The position numbers and the translations under genes were made by a program. Source: an uncultured Collinsella sp. (GTDB taxonomy: Bacteria > Actinomycetota > Coriobacteriia > Coriobacteriales > Coriobacteriaceae). From it: 64,000 nt of DNA. The stretch covers positions 27,436 through 91,435 of the forward strand of contig UQIW01000006.1 in the NCBI GenBank assembly GCA_900541235.1, given 5' to 3'. This document shows positions 31,992 through 41,020 of the stretch, piece after piece; position 1 is the first letter of the stretch; every line of letters starts with the position of its first letter. The notes under the pieces are model-generated. The model did not search any database and had not been told where the DNA came from. It worked only from the letters and a program-made list of their open reading frames with translations.

Positions 31992-32786
31992 CTAGTCCGT
32001 AGCACCGCTTTCGGTTCCATACGACGGCGAAGGTGCCTCGACCACATGGTGATATCGATCGATATAGATTGCACGGGCACCCAGGCGTCGCACCAAATCC
32101 TGGTGATGCGTGCTCATCAAGACCGTCTTACCCGCCGCGACGTAGGCCAGCAAGAAGTTGACCACGATGTCGCATGAATCCTCGTCGAGTCCATTGGTAG
32201 GCTCGTCGAGGACCAAGATATCCGGGTTCATCGACACCACCGCAGCCAGCGCAACGCGTTTCTTTTGCCCGCCCGAGAGCTGATAGGGCGAGGCATCGGC
32301 AAGGTCGACAACCTGAAACAGCCCCATGGCATCGCGCACGCGGCGCTCGAGCTCGTCTGCCGGCAGCCCCATCTGCGCGGGACCAAAAGCAACTTCCTCG
32401 CCCACCGTAGCGCAGAACAGCTGAGCATCGGCATTCTGGAACACAAAACCTACGCGCTGATGGAACCGCTGGGCAGCCGCGGAATCCTTGAGATATGCCG
32501 CATCGACCGCATGCCCGTCAAACAGATACGTGCCCACGTCCGCGAGCTCAAGGCCGTTGATAAGGCGCATGATCGTCGTCTTGCCACAACCGTTGGGACC
32601 GAGCAGGGCAACGAGTTCACCACGATCGACCTGCAGCGAAACGCCATCGACCACCGTATGACCCGCATAGGAGAACACTACGTCGCGAAACTCGATGAGC
32701 GGCGTGGCCTCGGCGCCGGTAACACCGCTCGCGCCCATCGCACCATTTGTATCGTTTGCCAAAACGTCGCCCTTCCCTATCCACAT
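31992..32786 (-). CDS. cbiO: Ni/Co ECF transporter ATPase
   Basis: The energy-coupling ATPase subunit of a cation ECF transporter (about 264 residues). Walker A GPNGCGKTTI (about 69-78), Q-loop VGFVFQNAD, signature LSGGQKKRVALA, Walker B ILVLDEPTNGL and H-loop STHHQD are all present. It pairs with the membrane proteins upstream. The start is ATG at 32786; a TTG slightly downstream with GGGAAGGG is an alternative. It is the last gene of cbiMQO. Confidence 0.9.
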   Translation of the reverse strand: MWIGKGDVLANDTNGAMGASGVTGAEATPLIEFRDVVFSYAGHTVVDGVSLQVDRGELVALLGPNGCGKTTIMRLINGLELADVGTYLFDGHAVDAAYLKDSAAAQRFHQRVGFVFQNADAQLFCATVGEEVAFGPAQMGLPADELERRVRDAMGLFQVVDLADASPYQLSGGQKKRVALAAVVSMNPDILVLDEPTNGLDEDSCDIVVNFLLAYVAAGKTVLMSTHHQDLVRRLGARAIYIDRYHHVVEAPSPSYGTESGATD

Positions 32787-32806
32787 CGACGGCTCGACCG
32801 CCCGCG

Positions 32807-33643
32807 CTACAGCACTGCGCACAACACGGCGAGCAGAACCACAACGGCTGCGTAAACGGCATCGCGCCAGCCAAACCCGGCGCGCGCGGGCGCCGGATAC
32901 GCACCGGCAAAGCCGCGGCAAAGCATAGCCTCGTCCATCGCGCGGCTGCATTCCATCGCCTTGATAAAGGTCATGCCCATGATACCCGCGATCGAATCGG
33001 TACGCGAAAATCCCTCAGGCGCACGGCCAACGCTGCGCAGCATGACCGATTCGCACAGATCGTGCGCCGTGCGACCCAGCACCTCGATGTGCTTGAGCGC
33101 CATATCAAACGTAAAGATGACCTCGTCGGGCAGATGTAGCGTCTTGAGCGCCGCCGACATGCGGCTCCAGGTAAGCGTCCACGAAACGCCCAGCACGAGC
33201 GACACGTTAATGAACGTCTTAAGCGCAATTTTGAGCATGGCGCCCGTAGCGGAAGCGCCCAGCAGCAGGGCAGGCAGCGCCAGAACCACTGCGAGCCCCG
33301 TGGCGCCGAGCGCCGGTACAATGGTCGCACGCAGCCCGCGTGCGGGGCGCACCGCGACCAGCACCAGCGCGATAGCCGCCATCAACATGAGGTACAGCGG
33401 GCTCTGCGTCAGACACACGCATAGAACGCAGACGAACATCCCCACCAGGCGCACCGGAGCCGAAACGCAAGAAAGGGCGCGGTCGACCATCGACCCGCCC
33501 TCGTGCGCGCCCCCACCCAGGCGAACCCGCTCAAGCAGGCTCGCCAGGTGCAGGACGTTCTTTTGCATCACACGATGCCGAGCCCCCACGGGCTCGTAAC
33601 GCTGCTCGACCGCAAGCCAGCTAGGCAGCTCGGCTATTGCCAT
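32807..33643 (-). CDS. cbiQ: Ni/Co ECF transporter transmembrane subunit
   Basis: The EcfT-type membrane subunit (about 278 residues). Hydrophobic segments appear at about 65-90, 105-130 and the C-terminus (AVYAAVVVLLAVLCAVL). Family coupling motifs are seen in the AxxRG-like MLRSVGRAPEGF and ECSRAMDEAMLCRGFAG. It starts with ATG at 33643, after AAGGAAAG, overlapping the end of cbiM by 23 nt. It connects the substrate-binding CbiM to the ATPase CbiO. Confidence 0.88.
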   Translation of the reverse strand: MAIAELPSWLAVEQRYEPVGARHRVMQKNVLHLASLLERVRLGGGAHEGGSMVDRALSCVSAPVRLVGMFVCVLCVCLTQSPLYLMLMAAIALVLVAVRPARGLRATIVPALGATGLAVVLALPALLLGASATGAMLKIALKTFINVSLVLGVSWTLTWSRMSAALKTLHLPDEVIFTFDMALKHIEVLGRTAHDLCESVMLRSVGRAPEGFSRTDSIAGIMGMTFIKAMECSRAMDEAMLCRGFAGAYPAPARAGFGWRDAVYAAVVVLLAVLCAVL

Positions 33644-34706
33644 GAGCACCGCTTTCCTTAACCGTCAGCGAGATCAGACGGAATGCGATGGTGAGCACCG
33701 CCACGCCAATCACGCCGGACAGGATATACATGGCAGCCTGACCGGCAAAGCCAAGACCCTGCTCCTCGGAATAGGCCTGCAGGTAATCACCCGTAGGCAG
33801 AGCGTCGGCAAAGGTCGGGGTATCAAGGCCGACCGAAGCTTGCAGGCTGTCGTCACCAACCTCCTGAACGGCGGTCGCGGCGCCCTCGGCGTCCCACTCG
33901 CCCCATGCGTCACCTGTGGCAAGCAAGCCGAGCGGCGTAGCCACGACAAGCACGGCAACCAAGATGAGCGTGGGGACCAGCGAGGTCTTCTTGGCAGCAG
34001 CGCCCTCGGCAGTAAGCTGGCCATCGACGGCCTCGGGCCCGACGATAACGCTCGGCGCCGTCTTCTTGATAAAGCCGTAGATCGCGGCAGTCGCCACGCC
34101 CTCGACCACGCCGGCAACCAGCATATGCGGGATCAACATGGCCGGAATAGCCACGGACAGCGGGAAGGGGCAGTACAGCGGAGCGCCCGAAGCGTTGGTG
34201 AAGAGCATCGGCTGAATACCAAACTCGATTGCCGCGCACAGGGCTGCCAGGCACAGGCCGACCCAACCGCTCACGACGGCAGAAACCGAGGTGCCCCAGC
34301 TCTTGTCGTGCAGGCGGCTGTTGAGCGCACGGAACACGATAGCAGCGACAAACGGCAGCACAAAGGCCATGTTAAAGCAGTTGGCGCCAAACGACAGAAC
34401 GCCGCCGTCGCCAAACAGCAGCGCCTGCAGTGCCAGCGCAACCGAGACAGCGATAGCCGCGGCCTCGGGGCCTAGCAGCAGCGCAATGAGCGCGCCGCCG
34501 ACGGCGTGACCTGTGGTGCCGCCGGGCAGCGGCACATTGAACATCATAAGCAGGAAGGAGAACGCGGCGCAGATGCCCAGGAAAGCCATGTGCTCGCGAT
34601 CGAGCGTGGCGCGCACTTTCTTGATGCAGTGAACCCAAACGGGCACCATCGCCACTGCCATGACGGCATCGGTCTGCGGGGACAGATAATTATCTGGAAT
34701 ATGCAT
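33621..34706 (-). CDS. cbiM: Ni/Co ECF substrate-binding protein CbiM with PDGLE domain
   Basis: A 361-residue core component. The N-terminus MHIPDNYLSP carries the family MHI-x-D (His2 is a metal ligand), and the body has six or more helices (GGTTGHAVGGALIALLLGPEAAAIAVS, FGANCFNMAF). A second module (about 250-361) with a periplasmic loop and a final helix (MYILSGVIGVAVLTIAFRLI) is the PDGLE/CbiN-like part, so no separate CbiN is needed. Nickel is favoured over cobalt because of a NikR-type operator at 34764-34791, upstream of this gene; this is inference. Confidence 0.9.
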   Translation of the reverse strand: MHIPDNYLSPQTDAVMAVAMVPVWVHCIKKVRATLDREHMAFLGICAAFSFLLMMFNVPLPGGTTGHAVGGALIALLLGPEAAAIAVSVALALQALLFGDGGVLSFGANCFNMAFVLPFVAAIVFRALNSRLHDKSWGTSVSAVVSGWVGLCLAALCAAIEFGIQPMLFTNASGAPLYCPFPLSVAIPAMLIPHMLVAGVVEGVATAAIYGFIKKTAPSVIVGPEAVDGQLTAEGAAAKKTSLVPTLILVAVLVVATPLGLLATGDAWGEWDAEGAATAVQEVGDDSLQASVGLDTPTFADALPTGDYLQAYSEEQGLGFAGQAAMYILSGVIGVAVLTIAFRLISLTVKESGAHGNSRAA

Positions 34707-34763
34707 GCACGCCTCCCGGTTATCGGCGCACGGAATTGCAACGCCGTTTGAATCACCTTTCCA

Positions 34764-34791
34764 GTGTTACGTAATGTCAGATTCGTAACAC
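34764..34791. promoter_or_regulatory. NikR-type operator before cbiM
   Basis: GTGTTAC-N14-GTAACAC, perfectly symmetric (28 bp), 58 nt upstream of the cbiM start. This matches the GTGTTAY-N13/14-RTAACAC type described for nickel repressor NikR. No nikR gene is visible here. Expected function: nickel-dependent repression of cbiMQO. Confidence 0.75.
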
Positions 34792-34810
34792 GACGCGGGC
34801 TATCATAGCA

Positions 34811-34845
34811 AAACGGCGCACTGCCGACAAAGCAGCACGCCGTTA
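34811..34845 (-). terminator. Terminator after pheT
   Basis: On the minus strand AACGGCG-T-GCTGC...GCAG-T-GCGCCGTT with TTGCT after. It lies about 107 nt past the pheT stop, in the leader region of cbiM. Confidence 0.5.
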
Positions 34846-34952
34846 TGTAATGCGCGTGTCATATATGCAGGCTCAACGGTGCCTTATACCGGGCATAGCG
34901 GTCATGTAGGATTCGGCAGCAGCCACCGCTAACCCATACCCCAGCGCAGGAC

Positions 34953-37406
34953 CTAGCCGCGGACCTCGCCGTTTACGCCCTTGCACACCTTGGTGACGAT
35001 CTTCTGGTGCGCCTTTTCGACCTCTTCGCTGGTGAGCGTGTGGTCGTCGGAGCGATACGTAAGCGCAAAGGCCATGGACTTCTTGCCTGCTCCGATGCGG
35101 ATGGGATCGCGGTAGACATCGAACAGGCGCACGCCCTCGAGCAGCTTGCCGCCGGCACTCGTAATACGACGCTCAAGATCCTCGCAGGTCACAGTGTTGT
35201 CGACCACGATAGCAAGGTCGTGCTCAACGGCCGGGTACTGCGAGAACTCACGGTAGTTCTCCTGGTTGCGGGCGCCCTTGATCAGCTTGTCCAAGTCGAG
35301 CTCAAAGGCAACGACGACCTCGTCAATGCCCATAGCCTCGCGCGCCTCGGGGTGAATCTCGCCAACCCAGCCCAGCACGGTACCGCCCGAGAGCACCTCG
35401 GCAGCACGACCCGGCTGCAGGAAGGCATAGCCCTCGCCCTCGACGGGACGGAAGCGAACCTTCTCGACGCGCAGCTGGGCAAGCAGCTCCTCGACAATGC
35501 CCTTGCCAAAGAAGAAACGCAGCTTACGGTACTTCATGTTCCAGGACTGCTCGCTCCACTGGCCCGACAGCACGCCCGCTACGGACTTGGTCTCCTTGGG
35601 CAGGCTGGCGTTCTCGCGACCGTGGAACAAGCTGCCGACCTCGTACAGATGCACGTTGGGCGTGCCGTGGGCCTCGTTGTAGGCCACAGACTGCAGCAGA
35701 CCCGGCAGCAACGAGCGGCGCATCTCGGTCTGCTCGGCCACCAGCGGGTTCATGAGCACCACGGGGCAGCCGCGGCCTTCGGTGGACATGCCGATCTTCT
35801 CCAGGTCGCCCGGGGCGGCGAAGCCAAAGGTCGTGGTCTCGTTGAGGCCGCAGGCGCGCAGGATCTCGCCAACCTTGCGGGTGAGCTTCTGCTCGCGGGT
35901 CAGGCCGCCGATATGGTTCCTGGCAGCCGGGATGGTCGCCGTCACGCGGCCCATGCCCCACAGGCGCAGGACCTCCTCGATCAGGTCGATCTCGCGCGGC
36001 AGGTCGGGACGGAAGCTCGGCGGCGTGACCATAAAGTCCTCGCCGTCGCGCTCGACGGTGCAGCCCAGGCGGGTGAGTGAGCGCTCGATAAAGTCGGGCT
36101 CGATGTCAGCACCGCAGATGGCGCGTACGCGGGCCAGGCGCAGCTTGATGCCGTCGATGGTCTTGGGCGCGGGGAACACGTCCACATAGCCGGGGGCGAC
36201 CTCGCCGCCGGCGATCTCCTCGATGAGCGCGCAGGTAACGTTGGCAACATCCACGCAGCCGGTCTCGTCGACCTGGCGCTCAAAGCGGATGGAGGCGTCG
36301 GAGATCAGCGACAGGTCACGGCTGGTGTGCGAGGTGCGGCCGGCGTTGAAGCAGGCGCTCTCGACCATCACGTCGACGGTGTCGTCCTCAATCTCGGAAT
36401 CCATGCCACCCATAACGCCGGCCAGCGCCACAGGACGCTCGCCGTCGGTGATGAGACCCATGCCGGCGTCGAGCGTACGCTCCTCGCCGTCGAGCGTCGT
36501 GAACTTCTCGTCCTGCTGGGCGGCGCGAACGACCACGCGGCGCCTGCCATCGCGCTCGGCAAAGGTGTCGAGGTCAAAGGCGTGCAGCGGCTGACCAGTG
36601 AGCATCATCACATAGTTGGTGATGTCGACGATGTTGTTGTGCGGGCGCACGCCCAGGGCGTTAAGGCGCTTGACCATCCAGTCGGGCGACGGGCCGACCT
36701 TCACGTTGCGCACGATGCGGGCAACGTAGCGGTCGCACAGGCCCTCGTCGGCAATCTCGACGGAAAGCTCGTCGTCGGTCGCGCGGCCGGTCTCGGCCTT
36801 GATGGCGGGCAGCTCAACGTGGAAATCGCGGTCGAAGATGGCGCCGGTCTCGCGAGCCATGCCGATCATGGACAGGCAGTCGGGGCGGTTGGGCGTGATC
36901 TCGCAGTCGAGCACGGTGTCGCTCGAGCCCACGTACTCGGCAAACGGCATGCCGCAGGGCGTATCCTCGGGCAGGATCATAATGCCGGAGTGGTCGCCAC
37001 CCAGGCCGAGCTCGCGCGCGGAGCAGTTCATGCCCATGGACACGACGCCGCGAAGCTTGCTCTTCTTGATCTTGACGTCGCCGGGAAGCACGGCGCCGAT
37101 CATGGCCGTGACGATGTGGTCGCCGGCCTCAAAGTTCTGCGCGCCGCAGACGATCTGCAGCGGAGCGGGATTGCCGTCGGGGTCGAGGTTCTTGTCGCCC
37201 ACGTCGACCGAGCACACATACATGTGGTCGCTATCGGGGTGCGGGGTCTTGGTGAGCACCTTGGCGGTCACCACGTGGTCGAAGGACTCGCCCACGGTGT
37301 CGATCGCCTCGACCTCGGTGCCGGTACGGATATATTCGTCCGAAAGGGTCTTGGGATCCTCCGGAATATCGATCATGGTCTTGAGCCAGTCGTAAGAAAC
37401 ACGCAT
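34953..37406 (-). CDS. pheT: Phenylalanyl-tRNA synthetase, beta subunit
   Basis: The 817-residue beta subunit pairs with pheS in a heterotetramer that charges tRNA-Phe. Visible regions are the N-terminal B1 (VGESFDHVVTAKVLTKTPHPDSDHMYVC), the editing B3/B4 region (GMNCSARELGLGGDHSGI), ITNYVMMLTGQPLHAFDLD, the B5 and catalytic-like core and a C-terminal anticodon-binding ferredoxin-like domain (YPAVEHDLAIVVDNTVTCEDLERRI). Start ATG at 37406 with GAAAGGAGAGCT upstream. It lies 184 nt after pheS with an element in between, which is wide for this pair. Confidence 0.98.
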   Translation of the reverse strand: MRVSYDWLKTMIDIPEDPKTLSDEYIRTGTEVEAIDTVGESFDHVVTAKVLTKTPHPDSDHMYVCSVDVGDKNLDPDGNPAPLQIVCGAQNFEAGDHIVTAMIGAVLPGDVKIKKSKLRGVVSMGMNCSARELGLGGDHSGIMILPEDTPCGMPFAEYVGSSDTVLDCEITPNRPDCLSMIGMARETGAIFDRDFHVELPAIKAETGRATDDELSVEIADEGLCDRYVARIVRNVKVGPSPDWMVKRLNALGVRPHNNIVDITNYVMMLTGQPLHAFDLDTFAERDGRRRVVVRAAQQDEKFTTLDGEERTLDAGMGLITDGERPVALAGVMGGMDSEIEDDTVDVMVESACFNAGRTSHTSRDLSLISDASIRFERQVDETGCVDVANVTCALIEEIAGGEVAPGYVDVFPAPKTIDGIKLRLARVRAICGADIEPDFIERSLTRLGCTVERDGEDFMVTPPSFRPDLPREIDLIEEVLRLWGMGRVTATIPAARNHIGGLTREQKLTRKVGEILRACGLNETTTFGFAAPGDLEKIGMSTEGRGCPVVLMNPLVAEQTEMRRSLLPGLLQSVAYNEAHGTPNVHLYEVGSLFHGRENASLPKETKSVAGVLSGQWSEQSWNMKYRKLRFFFGKGIVEELLAQLRVEKVRFRPVEGEGYAFLQPGRAAEVLSGGTVLGWVGEIHPEAREAMGIDEVVVAFELDLDKLIKGARNQENYREFSQYPAVEHDLAIVVDNTVTCEDLERRITSAGGKLLEGVRLFDVYRDPIRIGAGKKSMAFALTYRSDDHTLTSEEVEKAHQKIVTKVCKGVNGEVRG

Positions 37407-37493
37407 CTAGCTCTCCTTTCATACTGAAAGCCTGCGAAGAGATGCAGGTGGAAACTTCAACTTTGTGAACATTCCTTACAAAGCGAGGGTTGT

Positions 37494-37578
37494 CCAAGTG
37501 CGGCAGATCGGCCCGAAAGAGGAGCGCCGCGTACTTTGGTACGCAAGCGACGAATGAGCGCCGAGGTGCCGTGCTTGG
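37494..37578. repeat. Palindromic element between pheS and pheT
   Basis: CCAAGTGCGGCA (37494-37505) pairs, with two mismatches, with TGCCGTGCTTGG (37567-37578). Inside lies CGTACTTTGGTACG (37530-37543), a perfect-arm hairpin. It lies in the unusually wide spacer and may be a mobile repeat, or an RNA structure that tunes the pheS:pheT ratio. Confidence 0.55.
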
Positions 37579-37590
37579 GCAAGCCGCAGC

Positions 37591-38667
37591 CTAGAACTGA
37601 TTCAAGAAGCGCATATCGCCAGTCATGAGCGTTCTGAGGTCGGGCAAGTCGTAGCGCAGTGCCGCGACGCGCTCGGCACCAATACCAAAGGCAAAGCCGG
37701 TGTACTTCTCGGGGTCGATGCCGCAGTTGATCAGGACGTTGGGGTCGACCATGCCGCAGCCCAGGATCTCGATCCAGCCGCTGTGCTTGCAGAAGTTGCA
37801 GCCCTTGCCGCCGCACACGTGGCAGCTCACGTCCACCTCGCAGGAAGGCTCGGTGAAGGGGAAGAAATGCGGGCGATAACGCGTCTTGCGGTCCTCGCCA
37901 AACATGCACTTAACAAAGTAGTCGAGCGTGCCCTTAAGATCGCCAAAGGTGATGCCCTCGTCGACGACCAGGCCCTCGATCTGGTTGAACTGCGGCAGGT
38001 GGCAGGCGTCGGCCGTGTCGGGACGATAGACGGTGCCCGGGCAGATCATGTAGATGGGCGGCTTTTGCGACTCCATGGTGTGGATTTGCACGCCCGAGGT
38101 CTGGGTGCGCAGCAGCACGTCGGACTCGCCGTGGGCATGAGCCTCGGGGTGCGCGACGCTGCCGGGGTTGTTGTCGACCACGTAGAAGGTATCGCGGGCC
38201 GAACGGCTCGGGTGATCCATGGGGGCGTTGAGCGCGGTGAAGTTGTAGTAGGAGGTGTCGACCATGGGGCCGGACTCGACGGTGTAGCCGATGCCGCAGA
38301 AGATGTCCTCGGCCTCCTCGATGATCTGCTTGATCAGGTGCTGGTGGCCGATCTGCGGACGGATGCCCGGCAGCGTGATGTCGACGGCATCGTGCTCGAG
38401 TGCGTGCTTGAGGGCGGCGGCCTTCATCTCGGTGGTGCGCTCGTCGAGCATGCCCTCGATCAGCTGGCGCATCTCGTTGGCGCGCTTGCCCATCACGGGA
38501 CGATCCTCGGGGGCGAGCTTGCCCATCATGCGCATCAGGCCGGTGATGCGGCCCTTGCGACCGAGCAGCTCAACGCGTGCAGCCTCGAGCTTGGCGGCGT
38601 CGTCGGCGCCTGCAACGAGCTCCTTGGCCTCTTCCTCGAGTTTGACCAGATCATCAATCAGACTCAT
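37591..38667 (-). CDS. pheS: Phenylalanyl-tRNA synthetase, alpha subunit
   Basis: The 358-residue catalytic subunit. An N-terminal coiled coil (EEEAKELVAGADDAAKLEAARVELLGRKGRITGLM) binds the tRNA. Class II motifs are in HLIKQIIEEAEDIFCGIGY, FTALNAPMDHPSRSARDTFY (motif 1/2), MICPGTVYRPDTADACHLPQFNQIEG and FTEPSCEVDVSCHVCGGKGCNFC (motif 3 and zinc-like cysteines); the GAERVAALRY end is motif 3 (about 330-340). The start at 38667 is chosen because GGGAAGG lies 5-11 nt upstream; longer starts lie within the T-box terminator. Controlled by the T-box leader. Confidence 0.97.
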   Translation of the reverse strand: MSLIDDLVKLEEEAKELVAGADDAAKLEAARVELLGRKGRITGLMRMMGKLAPEDRPVMGKRANEMRQLIEGMLDERTTEMKAAALKHALEHDAVDITLPGIRPQIGHQHLIKQIIEEAEDIFCGIGYTVESGPMVDTSYYNFTALNAPMDHPSRSARDTFYVVDNNPGSVAHPEAHAHGESDVLLRTQTSGVQIHTMESQKPPIYMICPGTVYRPDTADACHLPQFNQIEGLVVDEGITFGDLKGTLDYFVKCMFGEDRKTRYRPHFFPFTEPSCEVDVSCHVCGGKGCNFCKHSGWIEILGCGMVDPNVLINCGIDPEKYTGFAFGIGAERVAALRYDLPDLRTLMTGDMRFLNQF

Positions 38668-39050
38668 GCCTTCCCTTTCGTCTCTCGCGTATCCGCGCTC
38701 CGGGGCGGCTGACGCCGCCCGATGCTGCGGATGCGCGGCCCGGTTCGGTAACAAAAAACCGTCCTCGGGCATGTGCATTGCCCAAGGACGGTTGAATTCC
38801 GCGGTACCACCTTGTTTGACCCGGCGGATGTCTGGCCCGCCGCGCCCACTCTGTGCCTCTTGTCGCGAGGCTCACGGCTTCCCTACTGAGGCTTTGCTGC
38901 CACTGGCCGCGCGCCCGTTGAGGTCGCTGCTCGGGAGTGAACGCTTGGCCCTTGTCACCGCAGGAAGGCTTGCAGCCCATGACCTTCCCTCTCTTGCCGG
39001 CGACGCGGCGGGCAAAACCCTCTCCGTCAACGCATTTGGCTATAGGATAA
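38668..39050 (-). promoter_or_regulatory. T-box leader of pheST
   Basis: The minus-strand leader has the canonical T-box core GGTGGTACCGCGGAATTC (38811-38794), preceded by AAACAA, and a long upstream region that forms stems I-III. A strong terminator follows. By established T-box biology, uncharged tRNA-Phe binding to the specifier loop and to the T-box favours the antiterminator. The exact specifier codon was not resolved by eye; TTC in CCTTCCTGCGG (about 38960-38970) is the best candidate. A candidate -10, TATCCT, lies near 39047-39042. Confidence 0.85.
38753..38793 (-). terminator. T-box terminator of pheST
   Basis: On the minus strand AACCGTCCT-T-GGGCA...TGCCC-G-AGGACGGTT followed by TTTTG. 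It begins one base after the T-box core, as in classical T-box attenuators. Confidence 0.9.
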
Positions 39051-39170
39051 CACATTCTACGTGTGCATCGCCGCGTTCCGTTTTGTTCGCGCTGGGTACA
39101 AGGCAGGTAGCTGTGCAAACTGGCCGTGCACCCGTCTGCGGCGCTCGGCCTGCGAGATTAAGGATACGGT

Positions 39171-40754
39171 ATGGGAAAGAAACTCGATAAGAAGGCCAAG
39201 GCCGCCGTGGCAAAGGCTGCCAAGGGCGTCAAGGTTGCTAAAGCCGACAAGGCCGTCAAAAAATTCCGCAAACTCGAGGGCAAGCTGTGGACTCGCGAGT
39301 ACCTGCTCAAGATTGCCGAGTTCGATGGAGCGACGATTGCTCCTGCCAACGGTGCTGCCGCCCGTGCCGACGCCATGGGCACGCTTGCCGGCGAGCATCA
39401 CAAGCTACTGACCAGCGAGAAGTCCGTTGAGCTCGTACGCTCGTTAGCGCGCGAGACGGTTGCAGGCGGACATGTAGACGACCCGCAGCTGCTCGACGAG
39501 ATCCGTGTGCTCGGTCGCGACCAGCGCGAGGCAAGCGTCATCCCCACCGAGGAGGCCGAGGCCTGGACTAGGCTCACCTGCGAGGCCGATGCCGTATGGC
39601 ACAGGGCCAAGACGGCCAATGACTGGGCGAGCTTTGAGCCCTATGTGGATAGGATCGTCGCCCAACTTAAGCATCAGGCCGAACTTATGGACCCCAAGCG
39701 CGACCCATACGACGTTTGGCTCGACCAGTACGAGCGCGGCCTTTCCGCCAAGAGCTTCGATGCGTTTTGCGATGAGGTCAAGACGACGGTCGTGCCGCTC
39801 GTGCACGCCATCGGCGAGCGCGGCCAGCAGCCCGATGCCGACTTTTTGCACGCCCGCGTGCCCGAGGCCGCCCAGCGCGCCATGAGCTTCGACCTTATGA
39901 AGCTCGTCGGCCTGAACCTGAACGACACCACGCTTGCCTTTACCGAGCACCCGTTTAGCGAGGGCTTTGCCGTGGGTGACGCGCGCATCGCGACACACAT
40001 CTACGAGGACGATTGCATCTCCAACGTCTACAGCATCATCCACGAGGCGGGACACGCCATGTACGAGCTGGGCGTCAATCCCGCCTATGCGCGTACCTGT
40101 CTTGAGGGCGGCACCTCCATGGGCATCCACGAGAGCCAGAGCCGCTTTTTCGAGAACACCGTGGGCCGCAGCCGCGCCTTTATGGGACCGCTGCTCGAGG
40201 TGCTGCGCCGCCACGCACCCGAGGTCTACGGCGACGTCGACGAGGACACGCTCTACCACGCCGTTAACATCGCGCAGCCGTCGTTGATCCGCACCGAGGC
40301 CGATGAGCTCACCTATCCGCTGCACGTTATGGTGCGCTACGAGATCGAGCGCATGCTGTTTGCCGGCGAGGCCACAGCCAAGGATATCCCCGCTCTTTGG
40401 AATCGCTTCATGGATAGGTACCTGGGCATTCCGGTTCCCGACGACACGCGTGGTTGCCTGCAGGATACGCACTGGAGCGGCGGCTCGTTTGGCTACTTCC
40501 CCACCTATGCGCTGGGCAGCGCCTACGACGCCATGTTTGTGCCGGCCATGTGCCGCGACGGCATCGACCTTACCGGCGCCTGCGCGAGCGGCGACCTGAC
40601 ACCCGTCCGCGCCTGGCTGGGCGAGCACATTTGGCAGTGGGGCCGCGCCAAGGACGCGCCGGAGCTCATCAAGGGCGCCTGCGGCATGGCGTTCGATGCC
40701 CGCTACTACTGCAGCTACCTGCAGGACAAGTTCACCACGCTCTACGAGCTGTAA
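39171..40754 (+). CDS. M32-family metallocarboxypeptidase
   Basis: A 527-residue cytosolic carboxypeptidase (Taq type) that removes residues from peptide C-termini. The zinc motif HEAGH is at about residue 290 (SIIHEAGHAMYELG), followed by GTSMGIHESQSRFFEN, another family hallmark (HGxxExQS). The Arg and Tyr loops include VMVRYEIERML and DTHWSGGSFGYFPTYALGSA. An extra N-terminus of about 30 residues (KKAKAAVAKAAKGVKVAKADK) is Lys/Ala rich and low-complexity. The start is an ATG after AAGGAT. It is divergent from pheS and ends in a strong terminator. Confidence 0.93.
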   Translation: MGKKLDKKAKAAVAKAAKGVKVAKADKAVKKFRKLEGKLWTREYLLKIAEFDGATIAPANGAAARADAMGTLAGEHHKLLTSEKSVELVRSLARETVAGGHVDDPQLLDEIRVLGRDQREASVIPTEEAEAWTRLTCEADAVWHRAKTANDWASFEPYVDRIVAQLKHQAELMDPKRDPYDVWLDQYERGLSAKSFDAFCDEVKTTVVPLVHAIGERGQQPDADFLHARVPEAAQRAMSFDLMKLVGLNLNDTTLAFTEHPFSEGFAVGDARIATHIYEDDCISNVYSIIHEAGHAMYELGVNPAYARTCLEGGTSMGIHESQSRFFENTVGRSRAFMGPLLEVLRRHAPEVYGDVDEDTLYHAVNIAQPSLIRTEADELTYPLHVMVRYEIERMLFAGEATAKDIPALWNRFMDRYLGIPVPDDTRGCLQDTHWSGGSFGYFPTYALGSAYDAMFVPAMCRDGIDLTGACASGDLTPVRAWLGEHIWQWGRAKDAPELIKGACGMAFDARYYCSYLQDKFTTLYEL

Positions 40755-40779
40755 GGCATAACCGACACGCCAACGCACT

Positions 40780-40818
40780 GGGGACGCCGCGGAACCAATC
40801 CGCAGCGTCCCCTTTTTT
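40780..40818 (+). terminator. Terminator after M32 gene
   Basis: GGGGACGCCGCGG pairs with CCGCAGCGTCCCC around AACCAAT, then TTTTTT. Strong. Confidence 0.9.
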
Positions 40819-40915
40819 CACCCAATAACTAGGTACCCAATGACTAGTTCGTTGACGCTAATGTCTTGGCAACGTCAGCGAAAACGACCCTAAGCGAGCA
40901 AGGTGACGTGAAATG

Positions 40916-40945
40916 AAAGGGCGCTGACCTTCTGGTCGCGCCCTT
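40916..40945 (-). terminator. Terminator after glmM
   Basis: On the minus strand AAGGGCGC-GACCAGAAGGTC-AGCGCCCTT followed by TCATTT, about 75 nt past glmM. Confidence 0.7.
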
Positions 40946-41020
40946 GAAATTGAACGTCAGACTGCCGCTTGGGGCCGTTTGCAGCGTCGAGCAGTTACGC
41001 GGTTTGGTAAAAACGCGTAA

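Noticed and set aside
34707..34952. Cobalamin riboswitch before cbiM
   Set aside because: I saw no B12-box or related conserved stem. The symmetric NikR-type site explains the region better.
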